Shown here: positions 1-9,693 of the stretch, one piece after another
How the letters are laid out: each line of letters starts with the position of its first letter
Position numbering within the stretch: the stretch's first letter is position 1
Source: Coriaria nepalensis
Lineage: Eukaryota > Streptophyta > Magnoliopsida > Cucurbitales > Coriariaceae
Reading direction: 5' to 3'
Length of the DNA: 64,000 nt
Assembly (NCBI GenBank): GCA_027186245.1
Contig: CP114499.1
Span: 6,267,001 to 6,331,000, forward strand
The notes under the pieces: generated by a model
Database searches by the model: none
Told to the model about the DNA's origin: nothing
What the model saw: only the letters and a program-made list of their open reading frames with translations
Program-made: the position numbers and the translations under genes

Positions 1-595
1 GATATGGTTAGGGTAGGGCCCTACTTCTAGGGTTTGGTAGAAAAGATCATGTAATTTAATATCCGGCATCTTTTAACCGGTCGGTCTCCGGATTTGGGAT
101 GTTGGGAAGAAACACAAATGGAACTGGATTCACGAAGATGTTACTTCACAAGGGAAATGAAATTCCTAAATATTCAATTACAAAGTTTATGAATGCAGAG
201 TGAGAGTAGAACGTTCAGTTTGGGACGAAACTTTTTTCTCTATAGTATTTCTAAATAACATATATATAATATTTGCACAGATCCATATGTATCAATAATG
301 ACTATGTAACATATTGCACATGTATGACACAGTATGGATTGACGTGGAAAATTAAAGGGAAATTAATCTTCATTATTTTCTGTGAGATTAACCATAAATC
401 TTACACTTCTTGAGTACACTACTTGGATTCTATAATATCAGTGCAATGTTGACAAAGATTAAAACATAAAAGTTCTATATATCATGTTATTCAACTCAAC
501 AACTAAAAAATGTTCTTTTAACTTTTCCATTTGGTTGGCTACCTTGAAACTAAATTGTCCCTTGACATATTCATAAGAAAACTGCCTTAATTGAT
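1..595. other. intergenic, no gene seen
   Basis: AT-rich DNA downstream (3') of the extensin-like gene. It probably contains that gene's 3' UTR near 500-595. I see no other coding or repeat signal. Confidence 0.5.
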
Positions 596-1063
596 TCAGT
601 GGAAAGCAAGATGACACAACAAAACAAGGCCAACAAAGATGGGGAGCCCTCCGGCAACAACATTCCGGTCAACGCCACTGAAATCTTGGTCAATGGGATA
701 CAAGGTTCCGGGAGGACCATTGATATTGTATATGAAGGACGAGGGTGAAGCCGGAGGAGGAGGGCAGCTGACGGACGGTGGTTTCTTGGGCGGGGATGGT
801 GGTGGAGGTGGCGGCGGGCAGGGTGTTGGCAGTATTGGTGGCGGTGGAGATGGTGGCGAGTTTTGAGTGCAGGTGATGCACTTCTGGCTCGGATCACTCA
901 CCGGTAGTGGTGTGGTGGTTTCATCAAGCTTCCTCAAGGCCAAGCCATTGTCCTCGACAGGGGATGATGATGATGCACTGATAGACCCAAGGAGTAGAAC
1001 TAGAAGCAAATTGACGATCATGGTTAGAATCCAAGGATTACGAGAATGGGTTTTTGAAAACAT
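596..1063 (-). CDS. short extensin-like hydroxyproline-rich cell-wall protein
   Basis: Single-exon gene of 155 codons. Residues 1-31 hold a basic N-terminus and a hydrophobic run (IVNLLLVLLLGSISA) that looks like a signal peptide. Residues 60-105 are proline-rich with SPPSPPPP, PCPPPPPPPSPP and SCPPPP blocks and a C-x-x-C pair before them, as in short extensins and related hydroxyproline-rich glycoproteins. A conserved-looking segment GPPGTLYPIDQDFSG follows, then a hydrophobic C-terminus (LPIFVGLVLLCHLAF) that suggests a GPI-anchor signal. Family knowledge suggests a secreted, glycosylated wall or plasma-membrane-surface protein. The ORFs on the opposite strand here are shadows caused by the GGN/CCN composition. 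The function is structural by inference; no catalytic motif is visible. Confidence 0.8.
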   Translation of the reverse strand: MFSKTHSRNPWILTMIVNLLLVLLLGSISASSSSPVEDNGLALRKLDETTTPLPVSDPSQKCITCTQNSPPSPPPPILPTPCPPPPPPPSPPKKPPSVSCPPPPASPSSFIYNINGPPGTLYPIDQDFSGVDRNVVAGGLPIFVGLVLLCHLAFH

Positions 1064-1900
1064 GAGGGATATGTTTGATGTGAGTGAGGTATGGATTTGG
1101 TTTTTTATTACAAGAAGGTGGTTTGGTTTCTTGTAAATTTGATCCCAATTGTGAAGAGGAAGTTATGTAAGAGATTTGAGGAATAGGAAGACGGTTCTTG
1201 CTCCTTTAGGTGCAACTGCAAGGGGCAAGTGCTTAAGATAGACGTTAACTTTAAACATAGTATATTACATGAAGTTACTAAGCGTTTGGTGAAATAAACA
1301 CTAACAATGAAAGTCAAAGCGGTGACACAAGAAGCAAAAAGAAATGGGGCGGGACTCGGGAGGGAGCACATGATGGAAGGAAGAGTGTACAAGAATCAAT
1401 CAATAGCTTTAGCTTGCAGATTAATTTAGAAGGATAAAAGCTATGATTTAATATGCCCTAAAGTGGAGAGATGGTACAGCTGATCCACTCATGATCTCCA
1501 ATCTCCTCCCTTTGATTTTTTTTTTCTTTTTAATCATATGACATGAAATATAAATGTAATGACAAAGAGCTTTTATTATTCACATGCTCATGTCATCTTC
1601 TCATCATGTTCCTTGTACAATTTTAACACTCCACCGAACCATGCATGTATATTCTTCCCTTTTTAAAAGGGGAATTTAAAAAAAAAAAAAAAAAAAAAAA
1701 AGGACTCCCTTTTCGTGATTCTCAGTCAGGTCCAGTCCAGCCATGGGCCCATTTAGTTCGTGGAATAATTTTGAAGAAAAAAAAAACAGCTAAATCTATT
1801 AATATATATAAAAGTAGGAAATTTCAGCCTCTGCAGATTCTCGCACTTTTGTAATCTCTAACTCACACGGTTGCTTACTTTACCTCCTGTAGCAAGAAAG
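1064..1900. other. intergenic, upstream of extensin-like gene
   Basis: Upstream region of the minus-strand gene. It holds a 20-plus poly(A) run near 1678-1700 and nothing else I can name. Confidence 0.4.
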
Positions 1901-1912
1901 GAGTTACCAGGT

Positions 1913-2640
1913 TTAAGACATCCCGAAGATCGGAAACGGGCACATGTTATACCATATATAAAATGTGCATTCACTTTTGAAGGTGGTTTTATAATATGAG
2001 GTTACTTCGATGGGGTTTTGTGTGTACGAGTGGGGTTTACGCCTATATATTTTATTAAACCCATGTACAGGAGAGATCGACTTCTCAATGAGAGGCTTAT
2101 AATCTGAAAAAAAGAGCTCAGAAGAAGTGAGATGGATACCAAGATAACGCAAAACCAAGAGAAGCTAAAATGACATTCTTTTTTTTTTTAAGAGTTATGA
2201 ATATTCTCAAAGAAGATGTTGTTTTTATGAATATTAAGAATAAGACTCGAAGAGGTGGAAAACTTTCCAAGCACTTCGACAATACACTTGGCCGAATCAT
2301 TATCACCTCTAGAAAAGATCGTAAGATCGTCCATAAAATAAAGATGAATAATTTTTTCTTTTTGACACTTAAATGAAAATGAAACCGATGATCATTGCTA
2401 TTCAACAACTCGGAATACACTTCCATACAAAGCACCAAAATGTAAGGGAAGATAGGATACCAATCCCCTTGCCGAATTCCCCTACTATTTTGAAAAAAAT
2501 TGGTCAACTCACCATTGATAGAAATGGAAAAGGAAGCGGAAATAACACAAGTCATGATCCAACGAATAAACAATGGTTTTTATTTCGATCTTTATGTATT
2601 GGACTTGTTTCTATCATGCAGTGGTGGCCACGAATTAAAA
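1913..2640 (-). mobile_element. LINE (non-LTR retrotransposon) reverse transcriptase fragment
   Basis: The minus-strand translation from about 2573 downward reads FSISINGELTNFF...RGIRQGD followed by a PYILVLCMEVYS-like stretch. This matches the RT region of plant LINEs, where the usual form is G-x-RQGDPLSPYLF. Here the DPLSP part is altered to DWYPIF. After a frameshift, another frame (about 2158-2080) reads VLRYLGIHLTSSELFFSDYKPLIEK, the typical downstream RT segment. Several frameshifts and stops are present, and neither the endonuclease domain nor the 3' tail is visible. It is a dead, 5'- and 3'-truncated copy. Confidence 0.75.
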
Positions 2641-2984
2641 TTTTATATCATTTTATGTTAAAATCTAATCTAAGAAGGGGGTTTGACAAATTGAAGAAGT
2701 GGCAACATGTAAGCAGAGAACATAGAGAATGAGAGGGTAGCATTTGAAGAGAGAGAGAGAAAATGGAGGTTTTCTCAGTTTTTATGTAGAGATTAAAGAG
2801 TTGTCAGTCTTTAATCTTTGATTTCCAGGAAATTAAAGAAGGATCAAGAAGGATATAGTAGTCAGTGACCGATCTTCTGGAAAGCAGCCTAATTGGAATC
2901 ACAATAACCCCTTATTTGAAAGGAGGAAGTTGCAGGGAGGAAAATACTTTAATCAGGGTCCCTTTCAACTATCTTAAAATGTTT

Positions 2985-4229
2985 TGAATTCCCTGAAGAT
3001 GAACATCTATAGGAGAAGCCATAAATTGACTAAGAGTTTGAACTGCATAGCTAATATCAGGCCTTTTAATTGTGAGATAAATCAATTTGCTTATTAATCT
3101 TCTAAAAATGGTTGTGCCTAAATAGAACATGTATTTCTTCTTAATTTTCCATTTTGATCCATTAAATTTTCATAGGTTTTGCATCAATGAAACTTTCATC
3201 ATGTTAAAGATCAAGTACATATTTTCTTTGGCAAATTTGAATTCCCTTAATAGATCTTGCTACTTCAATGCCGAAGAAGTAATGTAAAAGTTTCAAGTCT
3301 GTGATCTTGAATTGAGTTTGAAGAAAATCCTTCAAATTGTCAATAGAAGTAGATGATGTGTTAGCAACTACTATATCATCAATATAGACCAAAATAACAG
3401 TGAATTGAGTAGAAATAGACTTGTTAAAAAGACTGTAATCACTTTGGATTGAGTATATCCAAGCATAATCAAAGACTTGGAAAATTTAACATAACACTGT
3501 CTAGATGTCTATTTAAGATCACAGATACTTTTAGAAAGCTTTCAAACTTGAGGTTTAGATCATTTAGAGTAGCTAGGAGGTAATTTCATATAGACATCCT
3601 CCTCTAATTCTTCATGTAGGAATTGAAGGAGATGCCAGCCTTGAATGGAGGCCGATGCAAACAAACATTTGATTGTAGTAATTTTTGCAACAAGAGAAAA
3701 AGTCTCTGGATAATCAATCTCTTCCTGTTGAGTACACGCTTTGGCCACCAACCATGCTTTATGCCTCTCAAGAGAGTCATCTGAATTATACTTGAGCTTA
3801 TAGACCCACTTATAGCCTACTGCCTCCTTCTCATGAGGTAATTATTGTCCTTTAGAGCTTGAAGTTCAGTATTCATGGCCCGTACCCTTAAGGGATCCTT
3901 TGCTGCTTCCTTATAAGAAGTAGGTTCACTAAGATAAGAAATAGAGGCAGTAAAGGCTAGATAAGAATTAGAGAATTCATAAACAAGATTATGAGAAATA
4001 GGATAAGACTTTTTCATAGGACCTTTGGATGAAGATGGGTGAGATAAAGTCAGATCAGAAACTGCATAAGATTTAGTTAAAATAGTGCATACATAATCAA
4101 ACAAATGACTACGCTTTTTCTTTACTCTCTGTGAATGTCTAAGAATAGTTGGCATAATGGTTAGAGTTCTAATATAGATGGCATAATATTTGGAGGTATA
4201 AGAAGCTGTGGGGAAGTGGAGATGTGGAA
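2985..4229 (-). pseudogene. Copia pol: hinge, reverse transcriptase (broken)
   Basis: From 4229 downward the frames give the hinge before RT (SHLFDYVCT..., EPTSYKEAAKDPLRVRAM, AMNTELQALKDN), then the RT start (AVGYKWVYKLKYN), then AKACTQQEEIDYPETFSLVAKITTIK, and after further stops the catalytic YIDDIVVAN at 3392-3330. Next come LKLLHYFFGIEVARS and, near 3100-2990, KLIYLTIKRPDISYAVQTLSQFMASP. These are the usual Copia RT blocks; the common YVDD is YIDD here. At least four frame breaks separate them. RNase H is missing. Confidence 0.85.
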
Positions 4230-4234
4230 TTTGT

Positions 4235-5396
4235 TGTTGGAAAATTAGCATATCAATATGCTATGTTTATGCTTGATTTTGAGTGAGGCCCATTTCGTGT
4301 AAACAAAAAGTCAAAGCTGATTCAGATTCTCCTTCGTGAGAGCTTTGAATCGGTATATGGTATGCTCAAAATGATTAATGGGTGAATGAGAAATTGAATC
4401 TCAAAGTACAACCATTGGAATGGTTTGAAGAAAAAATAAAGGAGAAAATTTTATCCCACATTGGAAAGGAGAACAAGTGGGAGAGTGTTTATATAGAATT
4501 GCACATTTGTTAATGGGTAATAAAATGTAAACTAGAATGCTCTCTCTTATTCATTTCTATAGGGGGTGCAAATTCGGACCGGATTGGGCTTAGCTCGTGT
4601 GTGCTTGCACTTGGGCTTGTTGAATGTTAGCTCGATAATGACCTAATTTGCCTTGACCCTCCTTTTTGTTTTTCTCCCGAATATTTTTTTTTTCTTCTGC
4701 AGAAGATGACAGGTTGAAGATGAATGTTTTTCTCCCGGATATTTTTTTTTCTTCTGTTGAAGATGAAAAGATAAAATTTAATTTCATCATATTTAAACCT
4801 AAATTAAACCCAAGTTAATTCTCATTAATCTGTTAGCCTCTCATGAGCCTATAAATTTACCTCTTCCTCTCATTTGAAAACACACAATCAAAAACGAAAT
4901 CTATCATCCCTCTAATTTCCTTCCTCCCTCTAGAGTTCTAAGTTTCTACTTTGGTAGAGTTCGAGCCACTGTTTGAGTTCGTCGGGAATAGTTTGATGGT
5001 GCGCCGCTACTATTCGTCTCCGTTGTATCCTGGGAGACAAACGCCGTTCAACCTTCTGCACCGACGTGAAGGGGCGAATCTGTTTTAAGATAACTGTTGC
5101 ATAATAGGCATTGGTTTGATTCTCTGTTACTGTTCAGTTCTGTTACCATATTCTATTCTGTTTATTTTACTGTTCTGTTTAATTTTTCCAGATTCTATTC
5201 TGTTTTGTTTTACTGTTCTATTCTATTTTTACAGATTATATTCTATTTTATTTTTTACAGATTCTATTCTGTTCTATTTTACTATTTCGTTCTATTTCTT
5301 ACAAATTCTGTTTTACATATTATTCTACTTTATAGCATTACTGTTTTCATAGTTATTATTTATGTATTCTGTTTATTATATATACATCTTCTTACA
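4235..5396 (+). repeat. 5' LTR of nested element
   Basis: 1162 bp, TG...CA ends. It contains a TATA-like GAGAGTGTTTATATAGAATTG near 4482-4502 and a T-rich tail of degenerate units around TTTTACAGATTCTATTCTG from 5130 to 5330. In the first ~140 bp it differs from the 3' LTR at about eight positions, all transitions. Confidence 0.93.
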
Positions 5397-6430
5397 ACTT
5401 AAAACATCTTCTTTTTATATATATAATAAACAGATTTAATTTAATCAAATTCGAAATTTTTTTTCTATGGAATAAATAAAACAACATACGTTAATGAAAC
5501 GTTTCTTTACACTAAATGTTTCTATGTTAGTGTTAATGTAATTTACTCTAATGTCAAAGTGGAAATAGTTTTGCCAACATAAATGTGGGTTTACATATCT
5601 AATTGTGTTTATATATCTTTAATTATAATTACGAAAAATTGGGTGCGATAGAGATTAATTAGTATTTTAATTATAAAGTTTGGATCAAAGCATGAACTGA
5701 ATCTACATAAATATATTGTGGTTATTGATGTGATCAATTAATACATAATTGACAATTATAATTGTATTATAATTTATTAGAAATTTTGTAATAGTTTTAC
5801 AAATAAATATTGTAACGGTTTAAAAATTAAAGTTTGTAACAATTACAAATTTAACTGATCGTTTTACAATTAATAATGTTTTCCAAGTAATCATAATGAT
5901 TTTGAAATTAAAATATGTATCTGATTTGGATTAATTGTTTACTATTAGAATTTAATTTGCAATGCTCCGAATTTAAGTTCGTAATAGTTTACCAATTAAT
6001 TTTTTTTTTTTTTACGATTTACATGTATATGTAATGGTTTTCAAATTTAATTGATCGGTTTACAAATTTATTTTGTAACCGGTTTACAATTTGATTATTG
6101 ATGCAACAATTTTAATTTGTAGCAATTAAGAAAATTAATTATAAAGGTTTATTAAATAAACCCTTAATGTCTAGTTAAAGTTATAACAATTTCGAAATTA
6201 GTTCAAACCGGTTCGAAATTTATTCATAATGGTTCAAAGTTATTTTGTGATGGTTTGGAATTAATTTGCATCAATGCAAAATTAATTCATATGGTTTCAA
6301 AAAATGCAATGGCTTTTAACAATTTACTTTGAAGGCTGTTTACAATTTTTCTTCTTTATGAGTTTTAATGATTTATAACTATTTAGTTACTAAGATACTC
6401 CCTCATATCAATGTGTGTGTAATTTCAGAA
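5397..6430 (+). other. leader of nested element with degenerate short repeats
   Basis: Untranslated leader between the 5' LTR and gag. No clear tRNA primer-binding site follows the LTR. From about 5780 to 6340 a loose ~30-bp unit recurs, built around variants of GTAATGGTTTACAAATTAAT. No ORF of note. Confidence 0.6.
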
Positions 6431-7363
6431 ATGGAATCTGAAAGTAGCCGACAAGCTGCTGCTATCGAGATGACCCTTTCTATCACTCAAGTCACTCATT
6501 CTGTGGTTCTTCCTGTGAACCATGGTAAGAAACCTGAGAAATTCAACGGACAGAATTTCAAAAGGTGGCAGTAAAAGATGTTGTTTTACTTGACTACACT
6601 GAATCTTGTGTGATTCTTAAAGGAAAGTGTTCCTATGCTCAAAGATGATGAGCATGATGTCCAAACGATCAATGTTGTTGATGCTTGGAATCATTCTGAC
6701 TTTCTATGTTGGAATTATATAATAAATGGTTTGACTGACTCTATGTACTCCGTGTATAGTACAAAGAAAACGGCGAAGGAGCTATGGGATGCCTTAGACC
6801 ATAAATTTAAAACCAAGGATGTCGGTGCTAAGAAGGCTATTGTGGGCCGGTTCCTTGACTATAAAATGGTGGATTCCAAGACTGTAGTCAATCAGGTTCA
6901 AGAACTTCAAATAATTTTACATGAGATTCATGCCGAGAGGATGACTTTAAGTGAAACCTTCCAAGTAGCTGCTATTATTGAGAAGCTTTCGCCCGGATGG
7001 AAGAATTTCAAAAACTACCTTAAGCATAAGCGAAAGGAGATGAATATCAAAAATTTGATTGTTCGACTTCGAATTGAAGAAGATAATCGAAATTTCGATA
7101 AGAAAGAGATCATTCAACATGGGGCAAAGGCTAATGTTGTGGAATATGGTCAGGATTCTAAAAGAACCAACAAATGATCTAAGTTGGGACCGAAAGGAGG
7201 AGTCTCAAAGAAGCAAACTAAGTTTCAAGGGAACTGTTTCAACTGTGACAAGATGGGTCACAAAGCTTCGGATTGTAGGCTCCCAAAGAAGAAATCAAGC
7301 CAAGAATCAAATATGGTGGAAGATATTGCTCAAGATGTCTCAGATCTTGATCTCTCCGCTTAG
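6431..7363 (+). pseudogene. gag of nested Copia-type element
   Basis: Starts ATGGAATCTGAAAGTAGC and stays in one frame to 7363 with two in-frame stops, one after KRWQ (6572) and one after SKRTNK (7175). KPEKFNGQNFKRW is the usual start of Copia gag. The body (TAKELWDALDHKF, GRFLDYKMVDSKTVVNQVQELQ, EKLSPGWKNFKNYLKHKRKEM) is the UBN2/Retrotran_gag_2 domain. After the second stop an intact CCHC zinc knuckle, CFNCDKMGHKASDC, lies in the same frame near 7227-7270. The frame ends after DLDLSA, where a protease would normally follow. Only two stops in about 310 codons suggests the gag has not decayed long. Confidence 0.88.
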
Positions 7364-7858
7364 TTTATTTTGTTTAAAAGTGGGAAAAGTTTGTTGGATG
7401 AGCTTATAAGCTAAATGAAATGTAATGATCCTTTGAGAAATTAATAAAATAAAGCTAGCTATTTTATTGGTTGCTTGTATCTTTATAATCTATAGCATGC
7501 TAGATTAGAATATGTTAATTATGATTCTATGCATAGAATAATTAACATGGATCATATACGAAACTTTTACATGAGAAAATAAACAAGGACATTATCTAAA
7601 ATGAATGTCAAACTTCTTGGTTTAATCCATAAGAAGAGATATGTTATCCTTGAACATATATTTATGAGAAGGTTCAAAATGAACAAAGTATAAACGAATT
7701 CTAGTATTTATCATACTCAAGAACAAGAAAATAAATAAGAGAGCTAGGACATAAAATCTTATAGTCCAAAATTTTCTTGTTAGAAGATAAATATTAAAAC
7801 TTCAAGAAGGCTATCTGGAAAAGTTTTAGTAAACTACTCTCAATTATAATTATCCATG
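7364..7858 (+). other. pol deletion region of nested element
   Basis: This ~500 bp takes the place of several kilobases of pol. I recognise no protease, integrase or RT block in any frame. It contains a near-perfect 33-nt palindrome at 7516-7548 (GTTAATTAT...ATAATTAAC around TATGCATA). Confidence 0.5.
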
Positions 7859-7951
7859 GATAACATTATGGATCCGCTAACTAAAGGGTTAAAAAGAGAT
7901 TTGGTTGAAAAATCATTAAGGGGAATGAGACTAAAGCCCATGAAAAAGTAA
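7859..7951 (+). pseudogene. C-terminal tail of Copia pol
   Basis: One open frame reads DNIMDPLTKGLKRDLV, then SLRGMRLKPMKK and a stop. This is the characteristic end of Copia polyproteins (N-I-A-D-P-L-T-K-G-L). It shows that the element once had pol and lost the middle by internal deletion. Confidence 0.85.
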
Positions 7952-8551
7952 GTCAATACAATGGAAACCCAACCTTGTTGACTGGAGATCCTAAGATCTA
8001 GGTTCAAAGGGACAACCTAGTTGTATAAGACTTAATTATATCACTATGGGGGAGGTATCCTCCTATCCATTCCCATGATGAAACAGTGATGTCCATAAGA
8101 GAAAGGATAAGCTATGCTTTTAATGATTTTTAGGCGTCGAAAATTTGAGCAGAGTAAAACGGGTTACTTTTGATTAAGAATCACCTATGTGAGAGAGAAG
8201 TGAGGCCGCTTCTAAGGGAATTAACTTGGGCATAATTCTTATCAACTCTTGCAGAACCAGGCAGATGTTCAAGGCCAAAATGAACATAACAATGAGAACT
8301 CAAGTGTGTCAGGTAAGATTCCTGTGTGAAGTACATTATTGTTTACATGAACGACAGAACAGTTCAAAGACATCGTGTCTACTGATCAGCTAGTAAAATC
8401 AATGTACTTTTACAATGGAAGGTTCAAAGGTTGAGACCTACCTATTCTATGCAGGTTTCAAACCGTCGAACTCTATCTCCAAGTCAAAAACGTTTTAATG
8501 TCGAAAAACGTCTGTTTTAGTTAATCCGTCAATTTTATTCATGTGGGGGAT

Positions 8552-9688
8552 TGTTGGAAAATTAGCATATCAACATGCTATGTTTATGCTTGATTTTGAG
8601 TGAGGCCCACTTCGTGTAAACGAAAAGTCAAAGCTGATTCAAATTCTTCTTCATGAGAGCTCCGAATCGGTATATGGTATGCTCAAAATGATTAATGGGT
8701 GAATGAGAAATTGAATCTCAAAGTACAACCATTAGAATGGTTTGAAGAAAAAATAAAGGAGAAAATTTTATCCCACATTGGAAAGGAGAATAAGTGGGAG
8801 AGTGTTTATATAGAATTGCATATTTGTTAATGGGTAATAAAATATAAACTAGAATGCTCTCTCTTACTCATTCTTGTAGGGGGATGCAAATCCGAATTGG
8901 ATCGAGCTTAGCTCGTGTGTGCCTGCACTTGGGCTCGCCGAATGTCAGCCCGAAAACGACCTGATTTGCCTTGACCCTCCTTTTTTACGACCTGATTTGC
9001 CTTGACCCTCCTTTTTGTTTTTCTCTCGGATATTTTTTTTTCTTCTGCAGAAGATGAAAGGATAAAATTTAATTTCATCATATTTAAACCTAAATTAAAC
9101 CCAAGTTAATTCTCATTAATCTGTTAGCCTCTCATGAGCCTATAAATTTACATCTTCCTCTCATTTGAAAACACACAATCAAAAACGAAATCTCTCATCC
9201 CTCTAATTTCCTTCCTCCCTCTAGAGTTCTAAGTTTCTAATGTTGTAGAGTTCGAGCCACTGTTTGAGTTCGCCGGGAATAGTTTGGTGGTGCGCCGCTA
9301 CTATTCATCTCCATTGTATCATGGGAGACAGACGTCGTTCAACCTTCTGCACCAACGTGAAAGGGTGAATCTTTTTTAAGGAAACTGTTGCATAACAAGC
9401 CTCAATTTGATTCTCTGTTACTGTTCGGTTCTGTTACCATATTTTGTTCTATTTATTTTACTATTCTGTTTAATTTTTACAGATTATGTTATGTTCTATT
9501 TTACTATTTTATTCTATTTTTACAGATTATATTATGTTTTATTTCTTACGGATTCTGTTCTATTCCATTTTACTATTTCATTATGTTTCTTATAAATTAT
9601 GTTTTACATATTATTCTGTTTTATAACATCATTGTTTTCATAGTTACTGTTTACTGTATTTTGTTTATTATATATACATCTTCTTACA
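8552..9688 (+). repeat. 3' LTR of nested element
   Basis: 1137 bp, same ends as the 5' copy. It has a private tandem duplication of about 30 bp, ACGACCTGATTTGCCTTGAC, near 8956-9020, absent from the 5' LTR. The T-rich ACAGATTATATT-type units recur at 9420-9600. Confidence 0.93.
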
Positions 9689-9693
9689 TTTGT

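Larger units (their letters stand above)
4230..9693 (+). mobile_element. nested Copia-type LTR element with gag only (TR-GAG-like), TSD tttgt
   Basis: Two long direct repeats (4235-5396 and 8552-9688) both begin TGTTGGAAAATTAG and end ATCTTCTTACA. The five bases before the first copy (4230-4234, tttgt) equal the five after the second (9689-9693, tttgt), so this is a complete insertion into the older Copia element. A purine tract, tgtggggga, lies just before the 3' LTR, as expected for a polypurine tract. The internal region has a gag and only the last ~30 codons of pol; protease, integrase and RT are absent. It is a non-autonomous deletion derivative that would need another element's pol to move. 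Confidence 0.92.

Noticed and set aside
639..1136. Plus-strand ORFs with glycine-rich runs
   Set aside because: They are the antisense of the proline-rich extensin-like gene (CCN against GGN).
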